A stretch of DNA of 64,000 bases, taken from positions 1,798,001 through 1,862,000 of the forward strand of contig OX637805.1 of NCBI GenBank assembly GCA_951802425.1, written 5' to 3'. The stretch's first letter is position 1; each line of letters starts with the position of its first letter. This DNA comes from Clavaria fumosa (Eukaryota > Basidiomycota > Agaricomycetes > Agaricales > Clavariaceae). The notes beneath the pieces were generated by a model. It was given only the letters and a program-made list of their open reading frames with translations, searched no databases and was not told where the DNA came from. A program made the translations under genes and the position numbers. Below, piece by piece: positions 44,421 through 55,720 of this stretch.

Positions 44421-47392
44421 ATGGTGCATTCAATATCTAAATTTCTGCTCAATGTTCTGCTCAGGTTACTTGCTGCATGCAGAAAATCGTTTAGGGCGTT
44501 ACTGATTCTCCTCCGATGGATTGAGCGCCGGTTATCATTTTTCAGCGGCAGAGGGACTGGCGGGCGCCCCACAAGCAACCCACGAGGTAATTCGCTGACT
44601 TGGAGTGTCGGCCCCGATTTTCGCGAACCGGAGGCGCGATTGGAAGCGGTTGTTTATGCTAGCTCGCAACCGGCAGTCGCTGCAGGTTCACGTCCAGGTT
44701 CACGTCCGGGCTCGCGAAATGAACCTCTTCACGCCTCCCGCGATTCTAGATCCACGGATCATTTGAACGCGACGATAGCAAAGCATCCCATGATACATGA
44801 CCCCGGGCTCTTTGCGGTGTTTGTCCCTAAACGGTCATCGAGTCCGATCCGAAAAGGCCTGCCTTCCCCAGAGGATCTCATCAACAAATCTCGTGCTACT
44901 CGCTATGCAGCATGGGATCCCGACGATGAGAGCTACTTCAACTTATGCGTACCATGCTCTGCCCACCAGATTGGTCGATATGAAAGGAAGACGTTTTTGT
45001 AATTGGTCAATTTGCTGCATGCGATGACGCTCTGAATGTGACATTATAGGAAACCCGATCTTTATGATATTTCTATACCCGCTTTCAGTACTAAACGTTA
45101 TCGAAGGTGCGTGTGCTCCAGATTCCGATGCTATATTTCTCAGTCCAGTGTCGACAGGGATGAGGTTGTAGGGAACTGGACCACATACACGCATCCTGAG
45201 GGCTCGTTGTATTTTTGGAATAATCAAGAAGTAAAAGCTTGTTACTAATGCCTCTCGTACCTGACTTCCTTTCATCTCAGCGTGTCCTCACCGATGCCAA
45301 CATATCTGACCCCGAAATATCCAAGTTCATCGAAGAGTGTATGAAATCCATCTTTCAATACGTCAACGTGGTAGGCGTGATTCTACCTTCTGATGCGGAA
45401 TTAGTCTTGGAGCTGGTGGAAAGGGATGACAAGGAAACACCTCGACTCTGTGGTTATGGCTTCGTGTAAGATATGAATCAGAGATTGTCCAAGCTTGATA
45501 TACTAATATTCCGCTCACAGCGACCACGATACTCGGACTTTGTTCTGGCCAGAAGACCATGATACAGATTTTCTGGAAACACGACTCAGAGGAGTCAAAC
45601 ACATACATGAGCTCAGTTGGTATTCGTACACTTCTTTACTCGTGATCTGATCATAACATCCGCCAGGATACGCAGCCGAGGGAGAATACTGGCAAGTTGG
45701 CCTGCAGTTGTGTCTGAAGAAATGCAATTCCAACCACATGCAATCGACAGGAGGCATTGGTCTTTGTTCCCTCTGGAGCGAGTTGTCTCTGACGAGTTAA
45801 TTGACGAGTTTCGTGAAATTCTGGTGCATGCGATTAGTGGTAAGATACTGTACTTTTCAATGCTTCGGGCATGTTTGAATACTGCGTCCCTAGATTCGAT
45901 GACGTCTTCTTCCACGGCTGTAGTGTATTCCTTAACAGATCTGAAGAGGATGCTGGACCTTTTGGAGCACATAGGAGGTAGGGATACCCCCCAGCATCTT
46001 GACACATATCCTTAAGGTTTCTTGCAATGACAGCTGCAGGGCGTCATGGACACCGTCACGGGCATTCTGCTTGTGCAGTTGGTATGTGCCACCTGTCTTG
46101 AGACATAAAGCTCGTTGGCTGATTGATTCCCTCCATGCAAAGGTCGCCTGCTTCACGGTTTCGGTGAGACGCTGCTCTGCATCCCCGTTTCTGTATCCAA
46201 TGATATTAATGGAGTTGTGTCGATAGCCCAGATAAGATATGCCAATCAGTATGGCCAGCACGTAGCGCGCGTCGATTCATCTCAGGACATTTACGAAGAC
46301 CCAAGAGTGAGACGCACGATACTGATAGGAATTTCGTCGCCTCTCTTTTTTTTTGTGCCTGAGTTTTACCTGCACACCTTAGAGAGCGTGACAGTGAAAC
46401 GTGGAGAAGTGAGTGATGTTGAAGGATGGAAGAAGTTCCTGGGTAGATTGAACCAAGAGTGGCAAGAATCCATCCTCTTTGTAAGTTCACTTGCAGCGCT
46501 TGATGATAAGGTCTTTTTTATCTCCCTCCTACTCTTTAGGCAACCGTTTTGTTGAACGCAAATGTCGCATTTCTGGGTAATCCAATCGTAGCTCCGCCAC
46601 CAAATACGACGACGCGTTCTCCTGCCGAGATCGCCATCTATTTCTCCGTTGTCGCTAGCTTTGGAACTGTGGTATTTGGCCTGTTGCTAACTCGTCGTCA
46701 TCGTGCAGATACTTCTGTCGTACAAGGCGTGAGATTTTATCCTTATGTTATCTTTTCCCGTAACCCCAACTGACCACCCGTGTATTCAACGCCAAAATGT
46801 ACTAGTTTGATTTCTTCATGGAGATGACAAGACCGTCGGTTGGACTGGAACCTTTGGCGATCGTATACGCTCTACCGTATGCGTTGCTTATGTGGGGGTG
46901 CGCTCCAAGGTCATTGTCGCTGTTAAGATCCTACCAACCTGTGCGCCTTCTTTCTTTCCCAGCACAATTTCGTTCCTAGTCGCGTTCATCCTCTCGTTCA
47001 TGACAAAGTCCAACACAATGACACGGTCGCTGGTGGGCGCGGCATGGGTGATTCTCTTTGGGCTCCTCGTTTGTTACACCCTGCTGTTGTGGTCTCGCGG
47101 GGACCAATGGTGGCTGTTCTGGCTGAGGTACGTACGGCTCTGGATGCGTGCGCGCCTCCGCTACCTGTCCATGAGACCTCCGAGTCAGCAGCATGCGCCC
47201 GAGGAGGAGCAGGCGACGGAGATGCAGGCGCAGAATAGACGCGAGGGACGGCCCGACAGCCCGACTAGCGAGGGAGCAGAGAACCGGGACGGACATCGCC
47301 TACTATCGTGCGCAGGGCCACGCAGGGGAGCCTCCACGAAGCTGCCTCGCCAGTGTGAAATAGGAGCGGAACGTGTGAACAGCCATGTATGA
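44421..47392 (+). CDS. family W multi-membrane protein W3, apparently intact
   Basis: Full-length paralogue of W1. Exon 1 (44421-44998) has the hydrophobic N-terminus MVHSISKFLLNVLLRLLAAC, a short Ser-Arg-Pro-Gly repeat and CVPCSAHQIGRYERK. Later exons give NWTTYTHPEGSLYFWNNQ, YGFVDHDTRTLFWPEDHDTD, EGEYWRHWSLFPLERVVSDE, SSTAVVYSLTDLKRMLDLLE, GRLLHGFGETLLCIPVSV, YGQHVARVDSS, SPLFFFVPEFYLHTLESV, WKKFLGRLNQEWQES, ATVLLNANVAFLGNP, the membrane segments (IAIYFSVVASFGTVVFGLLL; SVGLEPLAIVYALPYALLMW; TISFLVAFILSF; SLVGAAWVILFGLLVCYTLL) and a charged tail. Exon 10 (46143-46480, 338 nt) keeps frame where W1 does not. Intron 45692-45750 is GC-AG (GCAAGT). Membrane location inferred; function unknown. 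Confidence 0.75.
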
Positions 47393-47479
47393 CCAAGGAA
47401 CCAGTGTATGAACTACAATCACGACACCATCCCGTAGTGCTGAAGATGTGGTGTCCGCCCACTGGCAGAAAGTCGCGCG

Positions 47480-47946
47480 TCTTGACGAAGTGAGGCAAGT
47501 TTAAGCCAGAGTCAAATTCTCATTTGCGAAGTGCACCATGACCAACTTCTGGTCGAAGGGGTCCACAAACTCTCCGATGCCGGATGAAATTGCGGCACGT
47601 CTTGCTCAGTGTCGAACTTGAAATATTTTATTCTTGACCGGTTCAAAGTTGATGTCTTCCTTACATTTTACCTGATAAGGTAACGGTGCGCGTTGTAGAC
47701 GTATGGTGAAGGCTTTCGCTTCCCACGGAGGGAGGTTGCGAGCAGATGTTGGTCAGGGAGGAAGGTAAGCACGAGCGGGATCGGCGAGAGGACCATGGTG
47801 CCTAAGTCAAGCGACGTGTAGGGCCGCGGACTCGACACGGCGAGCGAGTATGAAGAACTCAAGAGTTTAGTCGCATCGAGACAAGAATTGCAATGCGAGA
47901 ATCCACAGAGGTCGAATTGTGTCTTGGATGACATGACAAAAGCATG
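47480..47946 (+). pseudogene. decayed copy of the GT8 glycosyltransferase
   Basis: Collinear, shortened match to the GT8 gene: CTTGACGAAGTGAGGCAAGT then TTAAGCCAGAG matches its 5' third. CATTTGCGAAGTGCACCATG, GGTCGAAGGGGTCCACAAAC and TCTCCGATGCCG follow in order. The end matches GAGTATGAAGAACTCAA, TGCGAGAATCCACAGAGG and GATGACATGACAAAAGCATG. The DxD region and most of the middle are deleted. Placed 3' of W3 exactly as the intact GT8 is placed 3' of W2. Confidence 0.82.
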
Positions 47947-48025
47947 ATCTTCGAATTTGCATCAGAGTGTAAAATATAAACACAAGGGCACGCTGAAACG
48001 TGAAGATTCCGCCTCTACGCATCAC

Positions 48026-49554
48026 TCAGGCGCGCCACGCGACATGCACTTCGTCTGTTCGAAACCTGTGTTGCGTGAATAGAAGATCGATCAATACGAA
48101 CTAAATCAGCTCACCTCTGGGTGCATGTGCTGTCGGCCAGCGAAGTCACAAAGCCCATGCGGAAGCCAAGCAGGCCGGCGTGGGCAATCATGATTCCATT
48201 GTCTATGCAAAAGCTGTGACCCACACACCGTCAGACACAGAAGAGTGAAAGAGCAACCACAAGAGTTCCCGACCGTTCATCTGTGGCAAACACTTGTCCG
48301 CCTCGCTCTTGAGCCATGATGCCCATCATCTCTTGTAAGCGTTCGTTGCCTGACGTCCATACGGTGAATGAAACTCAAGTGAAGCTTGATAAAAGGAGAA
48401 AAATAACCCACAACCTACGCCTCCAACGATGAGGACCTCCTTACTTCCTACATGCGCCATGGCGCGTTCTGTGATCTCCACGAGCATGGCGAAAACTGTC
48501 TCCTGTAAGGAATAGCAGAGGTCCGCAGGAGTTATGATGTCTTCGCCTTGGTCCGCGGTGTTGTCCGGTCTGAACCTCTTGTCTGTTGTATATGCTTCCG
48601 TTGCGGTTAAAATGCCAGACAGACTGACGTCCATGCCCTTTGTGGTGTATGGGAGCGGGACGAGGCGCTTCCCTCTGAGCACAACAGGTCAGGAACGCAA
48701 GTTAGCAACCACATAGACTTGGGCCCCGTGAGGGATCCTCGCAACACACTTTTTGGCTTCTTGCTCAATATTATATCCTGGGCTCGGATCGTTGCTCAGG
48801 TTGATCACCCTTGCGAACCGGTCGAGGCAGTTGCCGACCGCGATGTCAAGCGTCTCGCCAAAGATGCGATAGCACTGGCGCGAGTACGCGATCACTTGAG
48901 TGTTCCCGCCAGAGACGTAGAGTACGATCGGATTCTGTGCGCCGGTAATCTGACGACCCATCTCGATGTCTGACGGGTTGAAAAGAGGGGGAAAATGTTG
49001 TTGCAGAGCCGCTCCTTTTGACTTCAGGAGGGGGTTAATGACTCACGTCCAACACAATGGTTGACGCCCACGAGCGGTTTATGGAACAAGAGAGATAATG
49101 TCCGGGCTACAAGCGCTACTGACTGCAGGGGTGCACCCATGCCCGGTCCTGCTCCGCGTAACCATTTAGAATCTATGCTTGCGAGAATGAATAACGTGCC
49201 TTTCGTGTAGCAAATACAGTCCAGATCGCGCATGGCGATACCGGCTTCCTTTAATGAGTCGCTGATGACGTTCAATATCCATTCCCTGTGATGTTGAGCA
49301 GTGTCCCGAGGCAGAAAACCTTCTCCTGGAGGTGTTATGTACGTGTGCCGCACGTTGGACAAGACGGTGACCTGGCCGTCTTCAGAATGCTGGATGACTC
49401 CGGCGCCGAGCTTGTTCGCGGAGCCCTCCAACCCCAGAGCTAGTAGGCGTGACCGATCTGGATGAACCGAGGAGATCAGTACAAGCACATTAGTAGCATA
49501 GAACGTGTAACCTGGTTTCTTGAGTGGTGATCCTTTGTCATAATTCTCTGCCAT
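48026..49554 (-). CDS. KAE1: tRNA N6-threonylcarbamoyladenosine synthase subunit Kae1 (OSGEP), KEOPS
   Basis: Catalytic ASKHA-fold subunit of KEOPS, which makes t6A37 on ANN-decoding tRNAs. Eight exons, about 355 aa, from [20 protein letters not shown]. Motifs: [75 protein letters not shown] (metal-binding His), [74 protein letters not shown] and [16 protein letters not shown] with a stop at 48028-48026. The intron at 49199-49149 is GC-AG (GCACGT) and splits YTK-GPGMG. The usual Cys in GGVGCNERLQ is not encoded in the best splice reading. Confidence 0.93.
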
Positions 49555-49830
49555 GCTACAATGAGATTCCCTTTCTCGTCGACAGCGATTGGCACGCAGT
49601 GCTGGTGGCAAAGCGACTGAGCGAATTCGCATCTTATGCAGTAGATCTTATCCCTCATTCATATTTCACAGGCATCACCTCTCAAGCAACTCAGGATGCA
49701 CAAAGTCATGCATGACGATATATTAATGTTTGCCCAAGAATAAAAATCGCGAGAGTGTGGACTACAGCCCATGCAAATGCATAAAGACCAGAGACCTTCA
49801 AAATGCGTTCTTCTCCATGCAAACACCGGC

Positions 49831-51683
49831 TCACTCATCCTTTTCCCTCGCCTCGACCGCCCTCGGCTGACGTCGAGCGCGTCTCCAAACGACCAGCTCC
49901 CGCAGCACGGCCACGACAGGGGGCAGCAACGCCGACGCGAACAGCGGAGCGTAGACGGCGTACTTGTGCTCAGGCGGGAAATACAGCAGCGCTAACATCC
50001 CCGGGTCAAAGAACGCTCTCGAGGCCAGCGACGCCGCTTCGCTGGAGTGTCGGAGGGCGGCGGTGGGTGATATAGCTGACATGGCGTACACCTGACGGAG
50101 AGATTGGGTATTCGTTAGAGCAAATGAGGCAGCACAATAGTAACAGCGGCGAAACGCACTTTGTCGAGCGCGGATAAGGCACTGAATACGTCGTTCCTCA
50201 CGCTTTCGCCAATCGGCATATTCTCGATTTTCTTGACTAACTCGATGGTGCTTTTGAGCGTTTCTTGGCTCCCGCGGACGTTCTCAAGAGTGCGCCGTCG
50301 CACAAGAGCATCGAATTGCCAACCTGTCACGACTGAACCAGACTCCATGGACTCAAAGCCTTTGGGTAGCGGCCTCACACCCAGCAAAGCGAGCAACTGA
50401 CGAGCGAAGGAGGAGAAGACCGGATCGAGGGTCGAAGAGTCGAGGTGGAAGTGATCTGTCAAGTCCGCGGGTGGATTGAATACAACAACACCACCCCATT
50501 GAGGGAGCAGGAAGGCGTGAGAGTCAGACAGATGGCCTATGATCCTAGGTAAGAAGTATGGTGGCAGGGCTTGACAGCGTGCTTACCTTGGTCATCGAGG
50601 ATGTGCAATGGTCGCCGAGAAGAGGTGGGAACAAAGAGAAGAAAGTGCAGTACGGGGTCGTTTGATACACTGGAAGCTGAGGGAAGACGTCAGAAATATA
50701 AGGACGGCGGAAACGGAAGCAGCCAGACATAAAGTCCACTCAGCGGAATTGACAAAGACGGTCAGATCTTCCGGGGTAAGTACATAGATGTCTTCTGTAT
50801 TTGAGGCGAACTGTTGCGGTCCGAACGCCAAGGGTGCATAGAACTGCGCCTGACTCTCCACGGTGAAATTGTGTAAAAGAGAAAGCGAATCGACGATGGG
50901 CGTGATGTGACCTGCCCCAGATTTGAATCACGGTGAGCTTGTAATGGAAAAGACGGACTGGAAATGGCGCGTTGTACGTCCCACCCTATCGCAGCTCTCC
51001 CTTCTGAGGCGTCTTCATTCAGTAAAGTGAATGCGAGACGATAACGAGGCGCATATTGAACCACCCTAAACTCTTCGCTAGAAGAAGTCGGGTAAGAGAC
51101 CAGAAGGTCTGCGAGCAGGTCTGCTAGGCGATGTACTGTAGAACTTGACGCGTAAGACTCGCTCGGAGTTAGATTGCCTCCAACATACCCGAATGCAGGT
51201 CTTTGAGGGGAAATTTGAGACCTCTGTTCTGCAGGGAGATGGTGGATCCAACCAAATTGACAGTGTAAACGCTAGGTTCGTCATGTTGGCCTTGAACACT
51301 TCAACGTGAACCTTGGATCAACTCGAATACCCAAGTTTCAACCTACCGCCCGCCGCGCTAGACCCTACTTTGACGTCGACGCCATTCCAGCGCATTGGCT
51401 CAGTAGAGGTCCTGCGGTCCAGCAATGCCTGAAGTTCATCGACTACAGTCAATGCGCGCGCTTCAGGACTGAGCTCGACATTGACGGGCAATCGTAGTTG
51501 GCGACTGCTCTGGACAGCTACTTGTGCCGCCGGTAGGTGTAAACGTTGTATACTGGTGGTGTACCACCATAGTGGTAAAGCCAAGATAATGACGAGCCAA
51601 TAGGCCGCGAAAATAGACCTCCGGACGCTATCTGACTGAAATACGAGCTTTGAAGGATCTGATGGCTCTGGTGGCTCTGCCAT
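49831..51683 (-). CDS. GPI17: GPI transamidase subunit PIG-S/Gpi17
   Basis: ER membrane subunit of the complex that attaches GPI anchors. It starts MAEPPEPSDPSKLVFQSDSV, then one membrane helix (IFAAYWLVIILALPLWWYTT) and a luminal domain: RLPVNVELSPEARALT, PSVYTVNLVGSTISLQNRGL, QYAPRYRLAFTLLNEDASEG then AAIGWDVQRAIS, HITPIVDSLSLLHNFTVESQ, VNSAEWTLSSSVSND, FLLPQWGGVVVFNPP, and a C-terminal helix near YAVYAPLFASALLPPVVAVL followed by a basic/acidic cytosolic tail. About seven exons, all GT-AG. The order and RYRLAFTLLNED/PQWGGV motifs are diagnostic. Divergent from the SNT1-like gene, 329 bp between starts. Confidence 0.92.
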
Positions 51684-52012
51684 GGCACGCCGACCAGACC
51701 ATGAATGAATGAAAGCCTGTGCTGGAGAAGCGGGCTTTGAAACGGGTGCCGGTGAGTCACGTGGGTGCTGTCCTAAGACTCAACGCTTGACAACTACTTG
51801 TACTGTACGGTGGCGTCTGTCTGTCCGTCTGTCTCCACATCGTTGGACACGTTTGCGTTTATCGCTCTCGACCTGTTTATGCCGTCGCTGTCGTCTGGGT
51901 CGTTCTCTCAAGCTTTTGTAACTCGCTTGATTCACTCCTCATCACCCATCTCTTGCGCAGTACTTAACCCGCATTCTAACTTGCGATACACTACCCGCTT
52001 TCCCAGGCAGTA

Positions 52013-55000
52013 ATGGCTTCCGGGCCTTTTGCTATTCCATCCTATGCTGCCCGTAACGATGCCCGTCGGCTGTCAGGTCCTCACGCTCGAGCTGGAAAGT
52101 ACCAGCCGCCTAGTCATCCCGATAAGACTCTGCAGGTCATCAACACCCCTGTCAAGAGGAAGTCTCCGCCCACTGGGCCATCTCGCAAGTATGCTCCACC
52201 TTCAGAAACTTACACTCCCACTAGAGCCGGTCCTTCCTATCGCCACGATTTTCCTAATATCTATCGGCCACCTGTTTGGCGACCTCCTTTGCCAAGTTAT
52301 CACAATGTTCCGTCCTCGCTTGAACGTTATGGCTATTCTCGCCCTGGTCCTGTAGTTGATGCTTGGGATAGACGCAACACTTGGGATCACTATAGTGATT
52401 TGGATAGGAAACCTATACCGACCGCGCCCGCAGCCTGTTTCAACAGAGGGCGTCGCGATACGCTTGCTACCCCCATGCTCGAACCATCGGACTCATGGAA
52501 GCAATCGAACCATAGCAGGCCAAACCATCCAGAAGGGTAAAGCCTTTGTCTTTTCTTCAACATTCTAATCTCCTGAACCCCACACATCAGAGGCCGCCCC
52601 CCCTCCACAGATCAGTACCTTCGACCTCCCGGACTCCGAGAGACCATTGACGAGCGTTCATATCGCCCATCCTACTATTATACGCCTGGAGGAGACCGCT
52701 ATCGGCCTCCACAACCAAGTTCTGTAAACCCCTACCCGCCGCGATCGGATTGTTATCGCCCTCATTATGACAATCCATGGGCACGCAGTCGCGACACATT
52801 GCCCCCTCGCAGACCTAGGCTATCCATTCAAGTGCCCCATCCTTCTGCTCCACGCGGTCGGCCTCGTAGTTTTGAGGGGTCGAGGAGCAGATCGCCAGCG
52901 GCGAGATCTTCCCAGTCTCCTTATTCCGCTCGACGGAGTCCCTCGCATGGCGACAGCGCCCTGGTCGCTCGGTCAGCATCTGATCTAAAGAAATTGTTAC
53001 TCCCAAATCGCACAGACCCTGAACTACGCAAGGATGTAAGCCAGTTTGTAGCGAAGGGATGCAAATCCAGATCCGCCTCAGTCTCATCAATTGTATCTCG
53101 CCCACCCCTTTCTGACCTAGAGTCTCCCAAACTAACCAAGATGTCTTCACCACAACTCGAGAAGAGCGACGAACTTGCTGCGATCCCATCCGAAGTACAG
53201 CACCAGTCTCCAGAAGGACAGATTGACGTGATGACCCGAGGGGACCGCCTAGAGGAGAATTCTCTATTATCTCATGTGGATTCTATTGATGAGCCGGTTA
53301 CTACCGAATGTACATGGGAAGACATCTGCGTTTCCATTAACGCCTCTCGTGTTCGTGCGTCATCAGTGGACTCGACTTCCATCGGTAGGTGTACTGTCCA
53401 CAATCCCCCAGGCTGATGCTGATGGTAGACTCTCAGCCTCTTCGAGACAGGAAGAACCGGCGGAAGAACCGGCTCTGCCACAAGAACAACCAGTGGTGCC
53501 TTGCGAATCTGTCACTCCCGCAGTTGAAGGATCTTGTCTCGAGAACGAGAGAAACCTGGCTGTGTCGGATATGATCTGCGATGCCGTGATGGATGATGCG
53601 ACAAAGCAGCTAGTTATTGCACCGCCCCTTCCTGCGATACTCATGATTGCCGACGGCGATGAGGAGCCACCGCTTGCCGAAAGCTCCAACGAAGTAACCA
53701 CTACAACGGACACCGACATGGCGTTGGCGCCTCCGGATATGATCTGCGACGTTGCGGCGGATGATGCGAAAAAGCAGCCAGTTGTTGTACCACCATGTCC
53801 TGCGACGCTCATGGTTGCTGCCGACGAGGAGTTTCCGCTTGTCGAAAGCCCTAACGTACCCACCACAACAGACACCGACATGGTGTCAGCACCTTCACCT
53901 CGTCCACAGAGCCCAGATGACGTTGTCATGGCGAAAGGGGAACTCCAGTCGGATACACTGCCATCGGAAGAGGTCGCGGCCCTCGAAATAGCAGATGAAG
54001 AATCCCCATCCTCGGAATGCCCAAAGTCCATGGAGGCTCTTCACATCGCCGCCATGGAGCGCCTTCGCTATGATAAACAGACCCGCGAAGAGCGCGTCAA
54101 TACCGTTCTTATGACTAATTTATTGACTATCGAACCACCACCACCTGTCACCGAACAATCAACTGGTGAAGGCCTAATACAACAGGCTTTCGAAGGCGAC
54201 GCTCTCCAGAACAAGATTGATTCTATCGAGACTGTGCGGCCATCTCTTGCTAATCGCTTTGCAGAGCGAAAACGTGTCCTTGACATCAAGGTCAACCGCC
54301 TGCGAGAAGAATACCTTACTCTGCATAAGCGCTGGCTGGCTCATTGCGCTCAGCTAGAAAGCCATCAAAAAGGTTTCGTTACCGAAGAGACGCTTCCTTT
54401 GCCAATGGGAAGGAACACTCGACGTTCTTCTGCCATGATGAGCGACGCTGTGCATTCCGATTTAGAATTTGAGCAGGTCATGATCAACCTCGGGATCGAT
54501 GACGCCACCGATCCCGACCAACTAGCGACACGAAATCTTGCCAAGATCCCTGATATGATTTCGGTCACGCATGGATGGGTCGACCATGTCTTCGACGATA
54601 CGAACCACCTTGTGCCCAATCCGAGCGAGTTCTATTGCTCCTCGTCTGGCGCCCACGATTGGACCAGAGAAGAAGAGGAGATCTTCTTGCAGAAGTTTGC
54701 CTTGTACCCAAAGCAATTTGGCTTCATAGCTGAGCATCTTCCAAACAAGACTCCGGCGCAATGCATCGAGTACTATTACTTGCACAAGAAACTGCCCGGA
54801 TTCCGCAAGGCCCTTGCGCGATTCGTCCCTGCTAGACGGAGGGGCAAACGAGCAGACAAGCCGAGGGGCCACGGGATATTGGCCGATATCAGGCAGCACG
54901 ACGATGAAGTGGCCCGCGGCACGAACGGGTCAGCACCGCGACAGACTCGTCGGCGAACGTTGACCTCTACCCGGATCTCTCCGTTAATAGAGCGAGACGG

Positions 55001-55720
55001 ATTGGAAGATGACGTGAATGTGCGTAGCCTTGGCTCGTTTCCTTCGTAGAAATTGATGCGACTCCTTGTAGGACCACGATTTTGAGCGTAAGCCTAAGCG
55101 CTCAAGAAAGAGGAAGCCCAAAGCCGCATCTGCACCAAGTCACGTGGAAGAGTTCTCACAAGTCTTCGGAAGGGAGACAAAGATCGGACCTAGTGATCCC
55201 GCTCCACGGCGCAGATCTGCAACCTCCGGTGTGCAATGGTCCGAGGACGACAGGAGTACGTAACATACACTGCATGCGTTGTCTTGCGATATTGAACATT
55301 CCGATAGATGTATTCCTCACCCTGCTGGCTCAGCATGGGGACGATTTCAAGCGAATAGCGGCGGCGATGCCCAATAAAACCACAATCCAAGTCACCAATT
55401 ACTATCGTAGTAACGTGGCCAAACTCCAACTGGACAAGATCGTGGCTCAGGCACCCAAACGCTCTCTGAGTCCCCTGCAGAAATCACCGCGCGAATCATG
55501 GAATGAGTTCAAGCTGTGGCCTGGAAAATCAGGAACCATGTCTGGATCGTTGAAATCGTTGAACTGCACAGATTCGCATGTCGACATCTCTCGAACAGGC
55601 GTGACATCACCTGGTTTCCACGGAGCTACTGCTGCTGCGGGAGAGGCAAGCTTGGACCGTTTCATGCCGCCCGAGAACGTCACTTTCGCGACGTCTGCCA
55701 TACCCTGCATCCGTCCGTAA
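52013..55720 (+). CDS. SNT1: SANT-domain corepressor, Snt1/NCoR-like, 1,163 aa
   Basis: Scaffold of the Set3-type histone deacetylase complex. Exons 52013-52536, 52591-53384, 53437-55013, 55072-55255, 55308-55720 total exactly 1,164 codons. The N-terminal 450 residues are Arg/Pro/Tyr/Ser-rich and disordered. Two degenerate copies of an acidic block (MICDAVMDDATKQLVIAPP; MICDVAADDAKKQPVVVPP) follow. A coiled region (RPSLANRFAERKRVLDIKVN, REEYLTLHKRWLAHCAQLES) leads to TLPLPMGRNTRRSS, then MISVTHGWVDHVFDDTN and SANT1 (HDWTREEEEIFLQKFALYPK, QFGFIAEHLPNKTPAQCIEY; about 845-895). SANT2 (VQWSEDDRNVFLTLLAQHGD, FKRIAAAMPNKTTIQVTNYY; about 1020-1070) is C-terminal. This layout matches Snt1; complex membership is inferred. 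Confidence 0.88.

Noticed and set aside
53363..54031. 222-codon minus-strand frame inside SNT1
   Set aside because: Mirror of the acidic repeat region of SNT1; Ser/Thr-rich composition without any domain.
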